NCBI GenBank assembly: GCA_002083635.1
Contig: MSXP01000007.1
Span: 124,001-188,000, forward strand
Length of the DNA stretch: 64,000 bases
Direction of reading: 5' to 3'
Origin: Proteobacteria bacterium ST_bin12
GTDB taxonomy: Bacteria; Pseudomonadota; Gammaproteobacteria; Burkholderiales; Methylophilaceae
Shown here: positions 27,488 through 37,298 of the stretch, one piece after another
Position numbering within the stretch: the stretch's first letter is position 1
Layout of the letters: each line of letters starts with the position of its first letter
Made by a program: the position numbers and the translations under genes
The notes under the pieces: model-generated
What the model was told of the DNA's origin: nothing
The model's input: only the letters and a program-made list of their open reading frames with translations
Database searches by the model: none

Positions 27488-27605
27488 GAGAAAGTAACAG
27501 TTAATCACCGTTATATGACAAATATTATCGCAATGCGCATAAGTTGGTTGACAAGCAAGCACCACAAATTGCAAGATGTTAGCTCATTTAAAGGAAGTCA
27601 GATTT

Positions 27606-27854
27606 ATGCAAAGCTCATCATACACAGCAGAAAACAACATGTTACGCGCCGAATTAGAACTATTAATGAAAGAGCGTGAAACACTTTTAATTATTGCAGG
27701 CGCTGCCACTGGATTAATTGCCGAACTCAATACGCATGATTTGCCGATTCGCACCGTAGAAGCGGCCGATTTATTGGCAACCACCATTAACAAATTATCA
27801 GAAGAAACTTTGCAAGACGCACTTGGTGCTGTGCACGCGACTATTGATGCTTAA
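27606..27854 (+). CDS. Small hypothetical protein, possible coiled coil
   Basis: An 82-residue protein from ATG 27606 (MQSSSYTAENNML); an AAGGAAG ribosome site precedes it, so the in-frame upstream extension to 27576 is unlikely. The N-terminal half (LRAELELLMKERETLLIIAG) is heptad-like, with a hydrophobic IIAGAATGLIAEL stretch too polar at its ends for a sure membrane helix. It is not recognised. It precedes the efflux operon by 81 bases but no functional link is evident. Confidence 0.6.
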   Translation: MQSSSYTAENNMLRAELELLMKERETLLIIAGAATGLIAELNTHDLPIRTVEAADLLATTINKLSEETLQDALGAVHATIDA

Positions 27855-27935
27855 ATAATAAAGTTTAATTTTTTAAGTTAATACGACAAATTAACGCCTT
27901 TATTTCTTAATCGCCTATTACACCACTCTCTTCAT

Positions 27936-29378
27936 ATGAAAACCCTGCAAAAAGTACAGCTTATCAGTATGCTGCTCATTTTTTGTGGGCTGACAATCGG
28001 TTGCGCTAAAGAAAAATATATTGCTAAACCATTAGATGCAGAGCAAATCAGCGCCAAAATTCTCAATAAAAATTTATCAGATGACGGATTTAAAGCCTAC
28101 TTAGCCAAGCAAGGTTATGCTGTATCAGAGTGGCCAATTCAACAATGGGGTTTAGATGAGCTCACATATGCAGCGCTTTACTTTAACCCTAAATTAGACG
28201 TAGCAAAAGCCCAATTGGCGCTGGCTAATACGTCTATTATCACTGCTAACCAGCGGCAAAACCCTACACTTGGCGCAACGTCTGCACGAAGCAACCGTGC
28301 CAATGGTGATATTAGCCCTTGGTCGTATGGCTTAGATGTATCGATTCCAATTGTGACTAATAACAAGCGTGAAATTCAGGTAGAGGAGGCAGAGCGTTTG
28401 CGTGATGCCGCGCAACTATCAGTAGCCGAAATCGCTTGGCAATTACGCAGTCAAATCGCCAAAGATTTGATGGCATACCAAGAAAATATTGCCGCTCAGC
28501 AAGCGTTAAGTCAGGAGCTCAATACGCACGCCAGCATTATCAACATGCTTGAAAAGCGCGTTGAATTAGGGTTGCTGGCAACTACTGCATTAAATGATGC
28601 CAAGTTATCCCGTCAAAAAACAGAAATCGCGTCAAATCTTTTATCTAGTCAGCTCGTCGCTATTCGCGGCAATTTGGCAACAGATACAGGGTTAAATCTT
28701 GAGCAATTGAATACCGTTTCAATTAAACCCATTCAAATAGATGCTGTTTTAAATCAAGAATCCACACTTCTTAACACCCCCGAACAGTTAAAAATATTAC
28801 AACAAAATGCGCTACTTAACCGTTTAGATATACGTCGTAGCTTGGCCAAATATGCCGCCGCAGAAGCCAAGATTAAATTAGAAGTTGCTAAACAAACCCC
28901 TGATATTGCTCTAACCCCGGGTTATCTATTTGAATTTGGCGACCGCATTTGGTCGCTTGGATTTAGTAGCTTAATTAATCTATTAAATAAAAATCAAACC
29001 TTAATTGCAGAAGCGACCAACCTGCGTGAAATTGAAGGCGCTCAATTTGAGGCCTTGCAAACAAACATTATTGGTGAGTTAAATTTGGCTTATGCAAACT
29101 ATCAATCAAGCCTGCAACAAATGCATCAAACGCAATTACAGCTCAACTTTCAAGCCAATCAGCAGCAAAATTTACAAAATCAATTTGATAAGGGTCTGAT
29201 TGATCGTTTGGTACTCACACAAAACAAACTGTTTTACATAACATCAGAGCAGCAGTTATTACGCTTGCAATTTAATTGCTTAAAAGCCGCTATTCATATT
29301 GAGGATTTGATGCAACGTCCATTGTTCGATGCGTCTAAGAATGATGAACTCTATCCGTTACTGGGATTAAAACCATGA
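27936..29378 (+). CDS. TolC-family outer-membrane efflux lipoprotein
   Basis: A 480-residue outer-membrane factor. The N-terminal signal ends in a lipobox-like TIGC (Cys near residue 23), then comes the long alternating helical region of two repeats typical of TolC/CusC proteins (IAWQLRSQIAKDLMAYQ; TNIIGELNLAYANYQSS). It forms the outer-membrane duct of the tripartite pump encoded by the next two genes. The stop overlaps the start of the adaptor gene (ATGA), so they are translationally coupled. Confidence 0.88.
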   Translation: MKTLQKVQLISMLLIFCGLTIGCAKEKYIAKPLDAEQISAKILNKNLSDDGFKAYLAKQGYAVSEWPIQQWGLDELTYAALYFNPKLDVAKAQLALANTSIITANQRQNPTLGATSARSNRANGDISPWSYGLDVSIPIVTNNKREIQVEEAERLRDAAQLSVAEIAWQLRSQIAKDLMAYQENIAAQQALSQELNTHASIINMLEKRVELGLLATTALNDAKLSRQKTEIASNLLSSQLVAIRGNLATDTGLNLEQLNTVSIKPIQIDAVLNQESTLLNTPEQLKILQQNALLNRLDIRRSLAKYAAAEAKIKLEVAKQTPDIALTPGYLFEFGDRIWSLGFSSLINLLNKNQTLIAEATNLREIEGAQFEALQTNIIGELNLAYANYQSSLQQMHQTQLQLNFQANQQQNLQNQFDKGLIDRLVLTQNKLFYITSEQQLLRLQFNCLKAAIHIEDLMQRPLFDASKNDELYPLLGLKP

Positions 29379-30469
29379 ATAAAAAATTGACTATGATTAT
29401 TGGCTTACAAGCGTTGATTATAGTGACGCTTTTTTGGACTTTAATTTTTTATGGTAAAGACGAGTTCGAAGAATATCAATCTGAGCAAGAGGAAGAAATT
29501 GAAAGCCCAAGCCGCGTTAGTGAAATTGATGGTGTTAATACTATTACCCTACCATTCGCTACTCAATTAAATAGCGGCATTGAGACTGCGAAAATTGAGC
29601 CCACTACATTTCAAGGCGAAATTAAAAGTTTTGGCCATGTGGTATCTATTGACCGCTTAATTGAGGCAAAAGCGCAATTTTTAAATTTACAATCAAGCAT
29701 TCAACTTTCACGCGCAACTAGCGCACAGAAAATACAGCAATATCAACGACTTAAATCATTAAATGATGATGATAAAAATGTATCTGATCTAGCTGTGCAA
29801 GAATCTCTTGCTAGCGTAAATACCGACAAAAATAGTATATCCGCCGCCGAACTACAACTTAGAAACTTGCAAAGAACAGTTGAACTACAATGGGGCAAAG
29901 AGTTAGCAAAAATCGCTTTTAGCGATAACTTAGCTCCACATTTGTCTGGATTACTAAACAAAAACAATGTGTTAGTACAAATTAGCTTACCACTTAATGC
30001 CGTATCGCCACTTAAAAACTCAACCATTAAAATTACTCCACTAACAGAAACATTTAAACCCGTTACTGCGATTTACGTATCTGCCGCCACGGTGAGTGAT
30101 ACCAATGGTTTTGGTAACACCTTTTATTACAGCGCACCATCGGAGTTATTGCGTATTGGCATGCGTGTTAATGTAGAAGTAGACCCTGTTTCTGGCGATG
30201 AAACCAATGGCGTGATTATCCCTAGTAATGCCGTAGTTTGGTATGCAGGTAAGCCTTGGGCTTATTTTAAACATGCCACACATAAGAACGCTGATAGCAA
30301 AAAAATCAGTAATGAATTTGTGCGTAAACCGATTTCGACTGATACCGAAATTGACGTAGGTTGGTTCAATCAGGGCATTGATGCGAAAAATGAAGTAGTG
30401 ATTAGCGGTGCGCAATTATTGCTTTCAGAAGAGTTTAAGTATCTGATTAAAAACGAAAATGATGATTAA
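29375..30469 (+). CDS. Membrane-fusion (adaptor) protein of RND pump
   Basis: A 364-residue periplasmic adaptor with one N-terminal transmembrane helix (about residues 5-27) and an acidic linker rich in Glu. A helical hairpin lies around residues 90-170 (LIEAKAQFLNLQSSIQLSRATSAQ onward) and a beta-barrel plus membrane-proximal domain follows (GMRVNVEVD, VIIPSNAVVWYAGKPWAYF). It joins the TolC-like protein to the RND permease encoded 40 bases downstream. It lacks an obvious metal-binding His/Met cluster, so the substrate is open. Confidence 0.87.
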   Translation: MNKKLTMIIGLQALIIVTLFWTLIFYGKDEFEEYQSEQEEEIESPSRVSEIDGVNTITLPFATQLNSGIETAKIEPTTFQGEIKSFGHVVSIDRLIEAKAQFLNLQSSIQLSRATSAQKIQQYQRLKSLNDDDKNVSDLAVQESLASVNTDKNSISAAELQLRNLQRTVELQWGKELAKIAFSDNLAPHLSGLLNKNNVLVQISLPLNAVSPLKNSTIKITPLTETFKPVTAIYVSAATVSDTNGFGNTFYYSAPSELLRIGMRVNVEVDPVSGDETNGVIIPSNAVVWYAGKPWAYFKHATHKNADSKKISNEFVRKPISTDTEIDVGWFNQGIDAKNEVVISGAQLLLSEEFKYLIKNENDD

Positions 30470-30509
30470 TCTACGATACGAATTAGGTCTGCATGAAAGA
30501 TAACTTGGC

Positions 30510-33500
30510 ATGATGTCAGCAATTGTTCGCTTCTCGATTCGCTTTTATGGCGTCATCATTGGCCTTGCGACTTTGATGGTTTTTTATGGCTTGTATAGCC
30601 TTAATCGCGCCAATTTAGATGTGTTCCCTGAGTTTTCACCTACCCAGATTATTATTCAAACTGAGTCGCCAGGCTTATCAGCTGAACTAGTCGAAACATT
30701 AGTGACGCAACCGATTGAAACCAGCATTGCTGGTACTGTTGGTGTGGAAGATATGCGCTCACAATCAATACCTGGTTTATCGATTGTGACGATTATCTTT
30801 GACGAAAAGACGGACATTTACAGAAATCGTCAAGTAGTGGCAGAGCGCTTAAGCACACTGACCAATCAAATTCCAAAGGGTATTACACCTAACATCACAC
30901 CGCTCACTTCTTCTGCCAGCACGGTTTTAGGTTTTGGGGTGACATCCAAACAACTTAGTTTGATGGAGTTACGTACCATCGTCGATTGGACCATTACGCC
31001 ACATTTACTGGCGATTCCGGGTGTCGCCGACGTGAATGTATTCGGCGGCGAAGTGCGGCAATTTCAGGTGCAAATAGACCCCGCAAAACTAGTGCGCTAC
31101 CAGCTTAATATGAATGACGTATTAATCGCCACCCAAAAAGCCACTGGTGTTAGCGGCGCTGGCTATATTCAAAATAGCAATCAGCGCATTATTGTAAATT
31201 CAGAAGGTCAAGCCACCACCGCTGCTACTTTAGCCAAAGCAACACTACTGCATAAAAATGGCCACTCTATTCGCTTGAGTGATATTGGCAACGTGGTTGA
31301 AGGCGCTGCGCCATCCATCAGCGCTGCGGCGATCAATCAAGAAACAGGTATTTACTTATCGGTGCAAGGTCAGCTTGGCGCGAATACACATGCGGTCACG
31401 CTTGCGATTGAAGCAGCGATTCAAGAGCTAAAACCCACATTAGTAGCCGAAAAAGTTACCTTGCATGAAAGTTTATTTAGACCTGCCAACTTTATTGAAA
31501 CTGCCATTGATGGAGTTCGCACCGATATTTTAATTGGCTCAATTTTAGTCATCGCCATTTTATTTTTATTTTTGTTTAACGTGCGCACTGCGTTTATCTC
31601 TGCAACCGCTATCCCGCTTTCACTTCTCACCGCTATTGTAGTGATGCACTATTTCGATATTGGGCTCAATATCATGGTGCTGGGTGGCTTGGCAATTGCA
31701 TTGGGCGAAGTGGTAGATGACGCAATTATTGATACCGAAAATATCTTCAGAAGACTGCGTGAAAATCGTTTATTAGCGCAGCCAGCGCCTATTTACCAAG
31801 TGGTATATAACGCCTCAATGGAAGTGCGCAGCTCTGTGGTATATGCCACGATTATCGTTGCCTTGGTATTTGTGCCATTACTCACGTTAAGTGGCGTGGC
31901 AGGCAAATTATTCGCGCCGCTTGGCTACGCTTACATTGCAGCCATTATGGCCTCGCTAGTTGTTGCGCTAACGCTCACACCCGCCCTGTGCTACTTAATG
32001 CTTGGCAATGCTGAATTATCCAGCGAAGACTCGCCCATGATTAAGTGGATTAAAGGTGGTTATGTGCGCCTGCTGTATAAAATTGAAAAGCACTACCGAA
32101 TGATTTTATCGCTTAGCTTTCTATTTATTGCTATTGGCTTGGGTATTTTGCCCTTATTCAAAAACCAATTTATTCCAGCCTTACATGAAGGCCATTTTAT
32201 TATGCACATGACCGCGGTGCCAGGCACTTCTGAAACCGAATCGCTGCGCTTGGGCAAGCAAGTAGCGAAGGTAATTGGCGATATAAAAGGCGTTAAATCA
32301 GTCACACAATGGGTGGGTCGTGCGCAAAACGGTGCTGATACTTTTGGTACACACTATAGCGAATTTGAAATAGAAATCGGTACGCTTTCGGGGGAAGAGC
32401 AAAACCGAATTTTGGCGGATATTCGTGAAGAGTTAGCAGGGGATGCAGAAGATTTAGATAAAGATGGCAAAGCCGAAATTGGTTTTGTGGGCGTTAATTT
32501 TGCCATTAATACCTTTTTAACCGAACGCATAGAAGAGACCATTTCTGGCTACGCGGCCTCTACCGTGATTAATATTTATGGCACTGATTTAGATGCGCTA
32601 GACCGCGATGCACAAAAAATTGCAGGATTGGTTTCCAGCATAAAAGGCGCAGAGGATGTATTAGTGCAATCTCCGCCTGGCACACCGCAAGCGGTAATTC
32701 GGCTACGTCCAGATGCCTTATCGCGCTGGGGCCTGCAGCCTACCGATGTGCTTGACACTATACGCACTGCTTTTGAAAGCGTGCCGATTGGCCAAGTGTA
32801 CTTAGGTAGCCGCGTGGTAGGCTTGAGCGTGGTATTAGAATCTGAAGCGCGCGATGATATTGGTGATATCGGTAATATCCCGCTGTTTAACTCTGATGGC
32901 AAACTACTGCATTTAAAAGATATCGCCTTTATCAGTCAAGAAAATGGCCGCTCAAAAATTTTACATGCAGGTGCCAAACGTATTCAAACCGTTACCGCGA
33001 ATGTAGAAGACCGCGATGTTGCCAGCTTTAATGACGAAATTAAAAAACACATCAAAAATGATATTAACTTAGGCGCAGGCAACTACTTAGCTTTTACTGG
33101 CGAGGCTGAAGCCAACGCTAAATCCCGCGAAGATTTAATTGTGCATTCTTTACTGGCTGGCGTAGCTATCTTCTTGATGCTGTATATTGCATTTGGGCGA
33201 CTGCGCAATTTATTGCTCACCTTTGCCAACCTGCCCTTTGCTTTAATTGGTGGCGTACTGGCAGCTTTATTTACAGGTGGCTGGATTTCACTAGGCTCGC
33301 TAGTCGGCTTTGTCACGCTATTTGGCATCACGCTGCGCAATAGCATTATGATGGTATCGCACTTTCAACATTTGGTGGATACAGAAGACTGTGTATGGAA
33401 CTTAGAAACCTGTATTCGTGGAGCATCTGAGCGTTTACCTTCCGTACTCATGACTGCATTAGTCACCGCACTGGGTTTATTACCGCTAGCCGCTGGTAGC

Positions 33501-33662
33501 GGTCAACCAGGGCGTGAAATTGAAGGTCCAATGGCCACTATCATTGTTGGCGGCTTGGTCACTTCTACTATTTTGAATTTATTGATTTTGCCCGCGATTA
33601 TGTTGCACTTTGGACGCTTTGAAAAAACTGGACAACTTGAAAAAACTAAATCGAAAAACTAA
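30510..33662 (+). CDS. RND efflux permease, CzcA/CusA-like (HME) subgroup
   Basis: A 1050-residue inner-membrane proton-driven pump with twelve transmembrane helices and two large periplasmic loops. N-terminal FSIRFYGVIIGLATLMVFYG and the segment VFPEFSPTQIIIQTESPGLSAELVE match heavy-metal-efflux members. The TM4 segment reads GEVVDDAIIDTENIFRRL, a variant of the HME signature DFGxxxDGAVVxVEN. Heavy-metal export is the usual reading, but some members of this variant group are uncharacterised. No metal sensor or two-component pair is adjacent. It ends 9 bases from the convergent pcd gene. Confidence 0.86.
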   Translation: MMSAIVRFSIRFYGVIIGLATLMVFYGLYSLNRANLDVFPEFSPTQIIIQTESPGLSAELVETLVTQPIETSIAGTVGVEDMRSQSIPGLSIVTIIFDEKTDIYRNRQVVAERLSTLTNQIPKGITPNITPLTSSASTVLGFGVTSKQLSLMELRTIVDWTITPHLLAIPGVADVNVFGGEVRQFQVQIDPAKLVRYQLNMNDVLIATQKATGVSGAGYIQNSNQRIIVNSEGQATTAATLAKATLLHKNGHSIRLSDIGNVVEGAAPSISAAAINQETGIYLSVQGQLGANTHAVTLAIEAAIQELKPTLVAEKVTLHESLFRPANFIETAIDGVRTDILIGSILVIAILFLFLFNVRTAFISATAIPLSLLTAIVVMHYFDIGLNIMVLGGLAIALGEVVDDAIIDTENIFRRLRENRLLAQPAPIYQVVYNASMEVRSSVVYATIIVALVFVPLLTLSGVAGKLFAPLGYAYIAAIMASLVVALTLTPALCYLMLGNAELSSEDSPMIKWIKGGYVRLLYKIEKHYRMILSLSFLFIAIGLGILPLFKNQFIPALHEGHFIMHMTAVPGTSETESLRLGKQVAKVIGDIKGVKSVTQWVGRAQNGADTFGTHYSEFEIEIGTLSGEEQNRILADIREELAGDAEDLDKDGKAEIGFVGVNFAINTFLTERIEETISGYAASTVINIYGTDLDALDRDAQKIAGLVSSIKGAEDVLVQSPPGTPQAVIRLRPDALSRWGLQPTDVLDTIRTAFESVPIGQVYLGSRVVGLSVVLESEARDDIGDIGNIPLFNSDGKLLHLKDIAFISQENGRSKILHAGAKRIQTVTANVEDRDVASFNDEIKKHIKNDINLGAGNYLAFTGEAEANAKSREDLIVHSLLAGVAIFLMLYIAFGRLRNLLLTFANLPFALIGGVLAALFTGGWISLGSLVGFVTLFGITLRNSIMMVSHFQHLVDTEDCVWNLETCIRGASERLPSVLMTALVTALGLLPLAAGSGQPGREIEGPMATIIVGGLVTSTILNLLILPAIMLHFGRFEKTGQLEKTKSKN

Positions 33663-33671
33663 ATTAGTTGA

Positions 33672-34040
33672 TTAATCGTACTTAATATACTTAAATCTTG
33701 CGTCGTCATTTGGCGTACCTTCTAACACTCCGCCCTCTTTGGCTGGTTGCCAGCCAATCACTTGCTCAATTTTAGTAGCTAATTCAAAATCTTTATTGGT
33801 AATGCCTTTGGCGTCGTGCGTTTGCAATTTAACAATCACAAAAGCATAAGAAACGGTTAAATCAGGATGATGCCATGCAGCCTCTGCCAAGTGGCCCACT
33901 GTGTTCACCACCATTAAGGTGGCTTTCCATCCGCTGGTTTTATATTTGCGGCGAATCCAGCCGTTTTCTAAAAACCAATGCGGCAACTCGGCTTCTAGCT
34001 TGGCTACTACTTGTGCTTCTGAATAGGCGGCTGCTGTCAT
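33672..34040 (-). CDS. Pterin-4a-carbinolamine dehydratase family protein
   Basis: A 122-residue DCoH/PCD-like protein. The family core is visible as LENGWIRRKYKTSGWKATLMVVNTVGHLAEAAWHHPDLTVSYAFVIVKLQTHD, with the HHPD active-site motif and the downstream TH near the dehydratase site. In methylotrophs a pcd gene accompanies H4MPT cofactor genes, and here it lies 10 bases after the amino-acid-kinase gene. There is no aromatic amino acid hydroxylase nearby, so a part in pterin-cofactor synthesis is more likely than biopterin recycling; this is inference. Confidence 0.88.
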   Translation of the reverse strand: MTAAAYSEAQVVAKLEAELPHWFLENGWIRRKYKTSGWKATLMVVNTVGHLAEAAWHHPDLTVSYAFVIVKLQTHDAKGITNKDFELATKIEQVIGWQPAKEGGVLEGTPNDDARFKYIKYD

Positions 34041-34050
34041 CGCTTTAATC

Positions 34051-34713
34051 CTAGTGTATAGATGAGGCTACTTTATCCAAAGTTAACTCACTTAAACCTT
34101 CTAAAAAATGCGTGTAATCTGTTTTATGCAGCATCCATTTGCCAAATGTTTTGTTTAGTACAAAATCGCTAAATGCTTCATCTAACACGCCATTTTGGGT
34201 CATCACTTTTAAGCTTAATTCAGATTTTGTATTACCAGACACAGTTTGCGAATCTGATTTCACCAAAATCAAATGCTGTGCATTCAGTTTTTGTGCCAAC
34301 CAAGCTGCAATGCTATCAGAAGTGACATCCCAGCTTTGCGGAATACTATCCTCCGAAAGCACCATATGGCTTGGCAACCAAACAATGCCGCGATGTTGCC
34401 AAGTACGCTCATCAATTTCTAGTTGTGTTCTTGCTGTTGCCAACAATGGGTTCATATTTGCCAGCAACAATCCATATTGATCCATGGCTAGCACCGCCAA
34501 ACGATGCGCGCAGGCATCACTGATTTTAGATAACTTTTGTGCATCGCGTACTGCATCAGCAAATACGCCGCCACCAGGCACAATAATGATATTGCCATCG
34601 CTGAACTTTGCAAATATAGCCAACCAGCGCTCTAGCTCAGGGGATCCTAAAAGACTGCCACCAATTTTAACAATCCAAATAGGTCGGTCCCGTACATTTT
34701 CAAATTGTTCCAT
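34051..34713 (-). CDS. Amino acid kinase-fold protein, MfnE-like
   Basis: A 220-residue kinase of the amino acid kinase superfamily with N-terminal WIVKIGGSLLGSPELERW and the glycine loop IVPGGGVFADAVRD. Short single-domain members next to H4MPT genes correspond to archaeal MfnE, which phosphorylates aminomethylfuranmethyl phosphate to the diphosphate in methanofuran synthesis. Bacterial methylotrophs make a related methylofuran, so this role fits. The gap to pabB upstream is 111 bases; pcd follows at 10 bases. Confidence 0.78.
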   Translation of the reverse strand: MEQFENVRDRPIWIVKIGGSLLGSPELERWLAIFAKFSDGNIIIVPGGGVFADAVRDAQKLSKISDACAHRLAVLAMDQYGLLLANMNPLLATARTQLEIDERTWQHRGIVWLPSHMVLSEDSIPQSWDVTSDSIAAWLAQKLNAQHLILVKSDSQTVSGNTKSELSLKVMTQNGVLDEAFSDFVLNKTFGKWMLHKTDYTHFLEGLSELTLDKVASSIH

Positions 34714-34824
34714 GTTTATTCCTAACCGTTATTATTAGTACATTTATTATAAGTAGGTTTAATTTTATAGCAAGTTACAATCAAGTTGCTCTATACAACC
34801 AAGAAATATATCGGGCGTTAAGGT

Positions 34825-36261
34825 TTAACTTACACTTGATTTATCTCGTAGATTAAAAAAATCCAGCATCGCTTTTAGATTGGATGCTTTATCTAACGTT
34901 TCTTTATACTCTTTTTCGCCAATAGAGTCTGCCACAATACCGCCGCCTGCATAAAAACTCAGTGTATTTTTAACAATGACAGCACTTCGAATCGCAATAT
35001 TAGTATCCATACTTCCATCAAAGCCAATATATCCAATCGCCCCGCAATATAGGCCGCGCTTGTGCGGCTCTAATTCTTCAATAATCTGCATGGCACGTAG
35101 TTTTGGTGCGCCTGTGATTGAGCCCCCAGGAAAACAGCCTTTCAACAAATCGACTGCAGTGGCTGATTTGTTCAGTTTTCCCGTTATGATGCTCACCAAA
35201 TGATGCACATTGGCAAAGCTCTGTAGCTGAAACAATTGGTCTGCCTTAACACTTCCTACCACACAATTTTTGCCAATATCATTTCGCAACAAATCCACTA
35301 TCATCACATTCTCTGCTCTATCTTTTACACTGGTCACTAGCTCGTTTGCATAAGCTAAATCTCGCGCTGGATCAGCTGAGCGTGGCCTCGTACCTTTAAT
35401 GGGGCGAGTTTCTACATGATGTCCATCAATTTGCAAAAATCGCTCTGGCGAGTTGGACAGTATTTGAAAGTTCTCTGATGCACTCAATGGCAAATTCATA
35501 TACGCCATAAAAGGCGCAGGGCTGATTTGACGTAACTTTTTATAAGCCTGCCAGCCATCACCTTGCACTTTTGCGGCAAAGCGCTGCGCCAAATTCACTT
35601 GATAGCAATCGCCGGCGGCAATGTAGTTTTTTACTTTTGCAAAAGCTTGCTGATATTGCAGTTCGCTTAAGTTGGATTGGATATCCGATAGCACTTTAAA
35701 TGGCTCTGAATTTGAAGTAATCTGAACAAACGCATCAAATTTTGCACATAAGTCTGCCCAATTGGCTTGAGTAGCGGCGTTTAAACCATGCGAAACCAGC
35801 GTGCTACGCTTTTCGCGATGGTCTACCACAATCGCCCAATCATAAAAGCCTAGCATCATTTCTGGAATATCTGCTGCAGTGGCTGCAAGGCTCTCCAGCT
35901 TTTCAATTCTGCGACCCAAATCATAAGCAAAATAACCCAAAGCACCGCCTGCAAAAGGATATTGGGTTTTGTGTGCCGGATATTGCTGCAATAGCTGGTT
36001 AACAATAGAGAATGGATCTGCTTCCAATTCGGTTTCAACACCTTGCTGTGTGATAGTGGTTTTTTGCCCAACAGTCACTACTGTTATAAAAGGCTCAGCC
36101 ACCAAAATATCGTAGCGGCCATATTGGCTACCTGCTCCGCCAGTATCAGGATTTACCAGCTGGCCACTATCCAATAGCATTGCCCAACGGTCGTTTTTGA
36201 TGCGCTCAAACAATAAAGCGCTGTCATGGTGGTAGCTAAGTGTGTGCTGTAAAAAGGTCAT
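34825..36261 (-). CDS. pabB: Aminodeoxychorismate synthase component I
   Basis: A 478-residue chorismate-utilising enzyme, making 4-amino-4-deoxychorismate for p-aminobenzoate. The C-terminal chorismate-binding domain has AGDCYQVNLAQRF, SPERFLQIDG, ETRPIKGTRPR, VMIVDLLRNDIGK and GGSITGAPKLRAMQIIEELE. The PIKGTRPR segment with Lys favours PabB over anthranilate synthase. p-Aminobenzoate is needed for folate and is also the acceptor of beta-RFAP synthase in H4MPT synthesis, which explains its place here. The start overlaps the MfnF-like stop by four bases. Confidence 0.9.
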   Translation of the reverse strand: MTFLQHTLSYHHDSALLFERIKNDRWAMLLDSGQLVNPDTGGAGSQYGRYDILVAEPFITVVTVGQKTTITQQGVETELEADPFSIVNQLLQQYPAHKTQYPFAGGALGYFAYDLGRRIEKLESLAATAADIPEMMLGFYDWAIVVDHREKRSTLVSHGLNAATQANWADLCAKFDAFVQITSNSEPFKVLSDIQSNLSELQYQQAFAKVKNYIAAGDCYQVNLAQRFAAKVQGDGWQAYKKLRQISPAPFMAYMNLPLSASENFQILSNSPERFLQIDGHHVETRPIKGTRPRSADPARDLAYANELVTSVKDRAENVMIVDLLRNDIGKNCVVGSVKADQLFQLQSFANVHHLVSIITGKLNKSATAVDLLKGCFPGGSITGAPKLRAMQIIEELEPHKRGLYCGAIGYIGFDGSMDTNIAIRSAVIVKNTLSFYAGGGIVADSIGEKEYKETLDKASNLKAMLDFFNLRDKSSVS

Positions 36262-37298
36262 ACTTGGTTAGCCTTTAGGCTTAATTGTGCCGCGGCATAG
36301 GCAGGAAAGCAGACCTCTAGCGATTGTACATTTTGCGTAACAGACATTTTGCTAGCCAATATGATATTAATCGATACGTAAGTTACTTTTAATTCTTCTG
36401 CTAAGGCTTTTACTAAAAAACTGCCAGCACCCGCACCAATCAACGGCACGTTTGGTGTTAGGTGTTTTAGAACTGATTTTTTTAGTTGCATTAATTGCGC
36501 CGCCCTGCATGAAAATGCCAGTTGCACCCAAACATCTATCGTTTTATCTTCAAAGTCATAACCGACCATACGCGCTAGTCGGCGTGCTGATTCAAGCTGA
36601 CTCTTACCTTGTCCATCAGCAGTTTCAGCCATATCTGCTGACTCATCTAGTTCTCCAGTTAAGCGATAGATATCCGCCGTAGTCGCAAAATACTCGGCCA
36701 TTACATTAGTTTCCACGCCACTTAACACTATTTTTTGTGCTAAAACCATGACAGGCGTGCGAATGACACCTGTATAAACCAAAGTATCTTGCTGCAAACG
36801 GCTAGCATCTGACAATGCCGCTGATAATACTTTGCCAGATTCAATCACGATAATATCGCTAGTGGTGCTACCAATATCCATTAAAAGCGCATCATGACAA
36901 TAGTGCGCAACCAAGCTGGCACTGGCATGCCAGTTAGTTGAGGCGATATAGTTGGTATTTTCGGCAACTTGATTAATGGCAATAAAACCTTTATTGGCCG
37001 CATAAAACTGGCATTGGCGACCCAATAAATGCTCAACAAATTGGGCAATTTTAATCACGCCTTCATGACGATTCGTAAACAAATCCACCAGCTCGCCAGT
37101 CATTGTTATGGCATGCTTGATATCATGCGGGTTAGTTTTAAAGACTACTAACACAGCATTAATAGCAGACTCTAATTTATCTAAGCCACGCCACAATGGG
37201 CATGGAACCTGAAGCGTGTCAATTAATTCGCCATCCGTACTTAACAAAGCCGCTTTAAGATGTGCACCACCAATATCCCATCCAATTAATCTAGACAT
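36258..37298 (-). CDS. MfnF-like hydantoinase/oxoprolinase-fold protein (H4MPT-linked)
   Basis: A 346-residue protein of the ASKHA (acetate kinase/Hsp70/actin) fold: GWDIGGAHLKAA at the N-terminus and LLMDIGSTTSDIIVI as phosphate-2 loop. It matches the family long listed as a probable H4MPT-linked C1 transfer pathway protein, whose archaeal member MfnF joins the furan diphosphate to glutamyl-tyramine in methanofuran synthesis. In bacteria the aryl part would be tyrosine-derived. It overlaps the upstream ATP-grasp gene by 8 bases and pabB by 4, indicating one tightly coupled operon. Confidence 0.85.
   Translation of the reverse strand: MSRLIGWDIGGAHLKAALLSTDGELIDTLQVPCPLWRGLDKLESAINAVLVVFKTNPHDIKHAITMTGELVDLFTNRHEGVIKIAQFVEHLLGRQCQFYAANKGFIAINQVAENTNYIASTNWHASASLVAHYCHDALLMDIGSTTSDIIVIESGKVLSAALSDASRLQQDTLVYTGVIRTPVMVLAQKIVLSGVETNVMAEYFATTADIYRLTGELDESADMAETADGQGKSQLESARRLARMVGYDFEDKTIDVWVQLAFSCRAAQLMQLKKSVLKHLTPNVPLIGAGAGSFLVKALAEELKVTYVSINIILASKMSVTQNVQSLEVCFPAYAAAQLSLKANQV

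Noticed and set aside
27311..27574. Open frame of 87 codons on the minus strand
   Set aside because: It reads through the tRNA-Leu gene and its promoter; no ribosome site and no protein-like composition.
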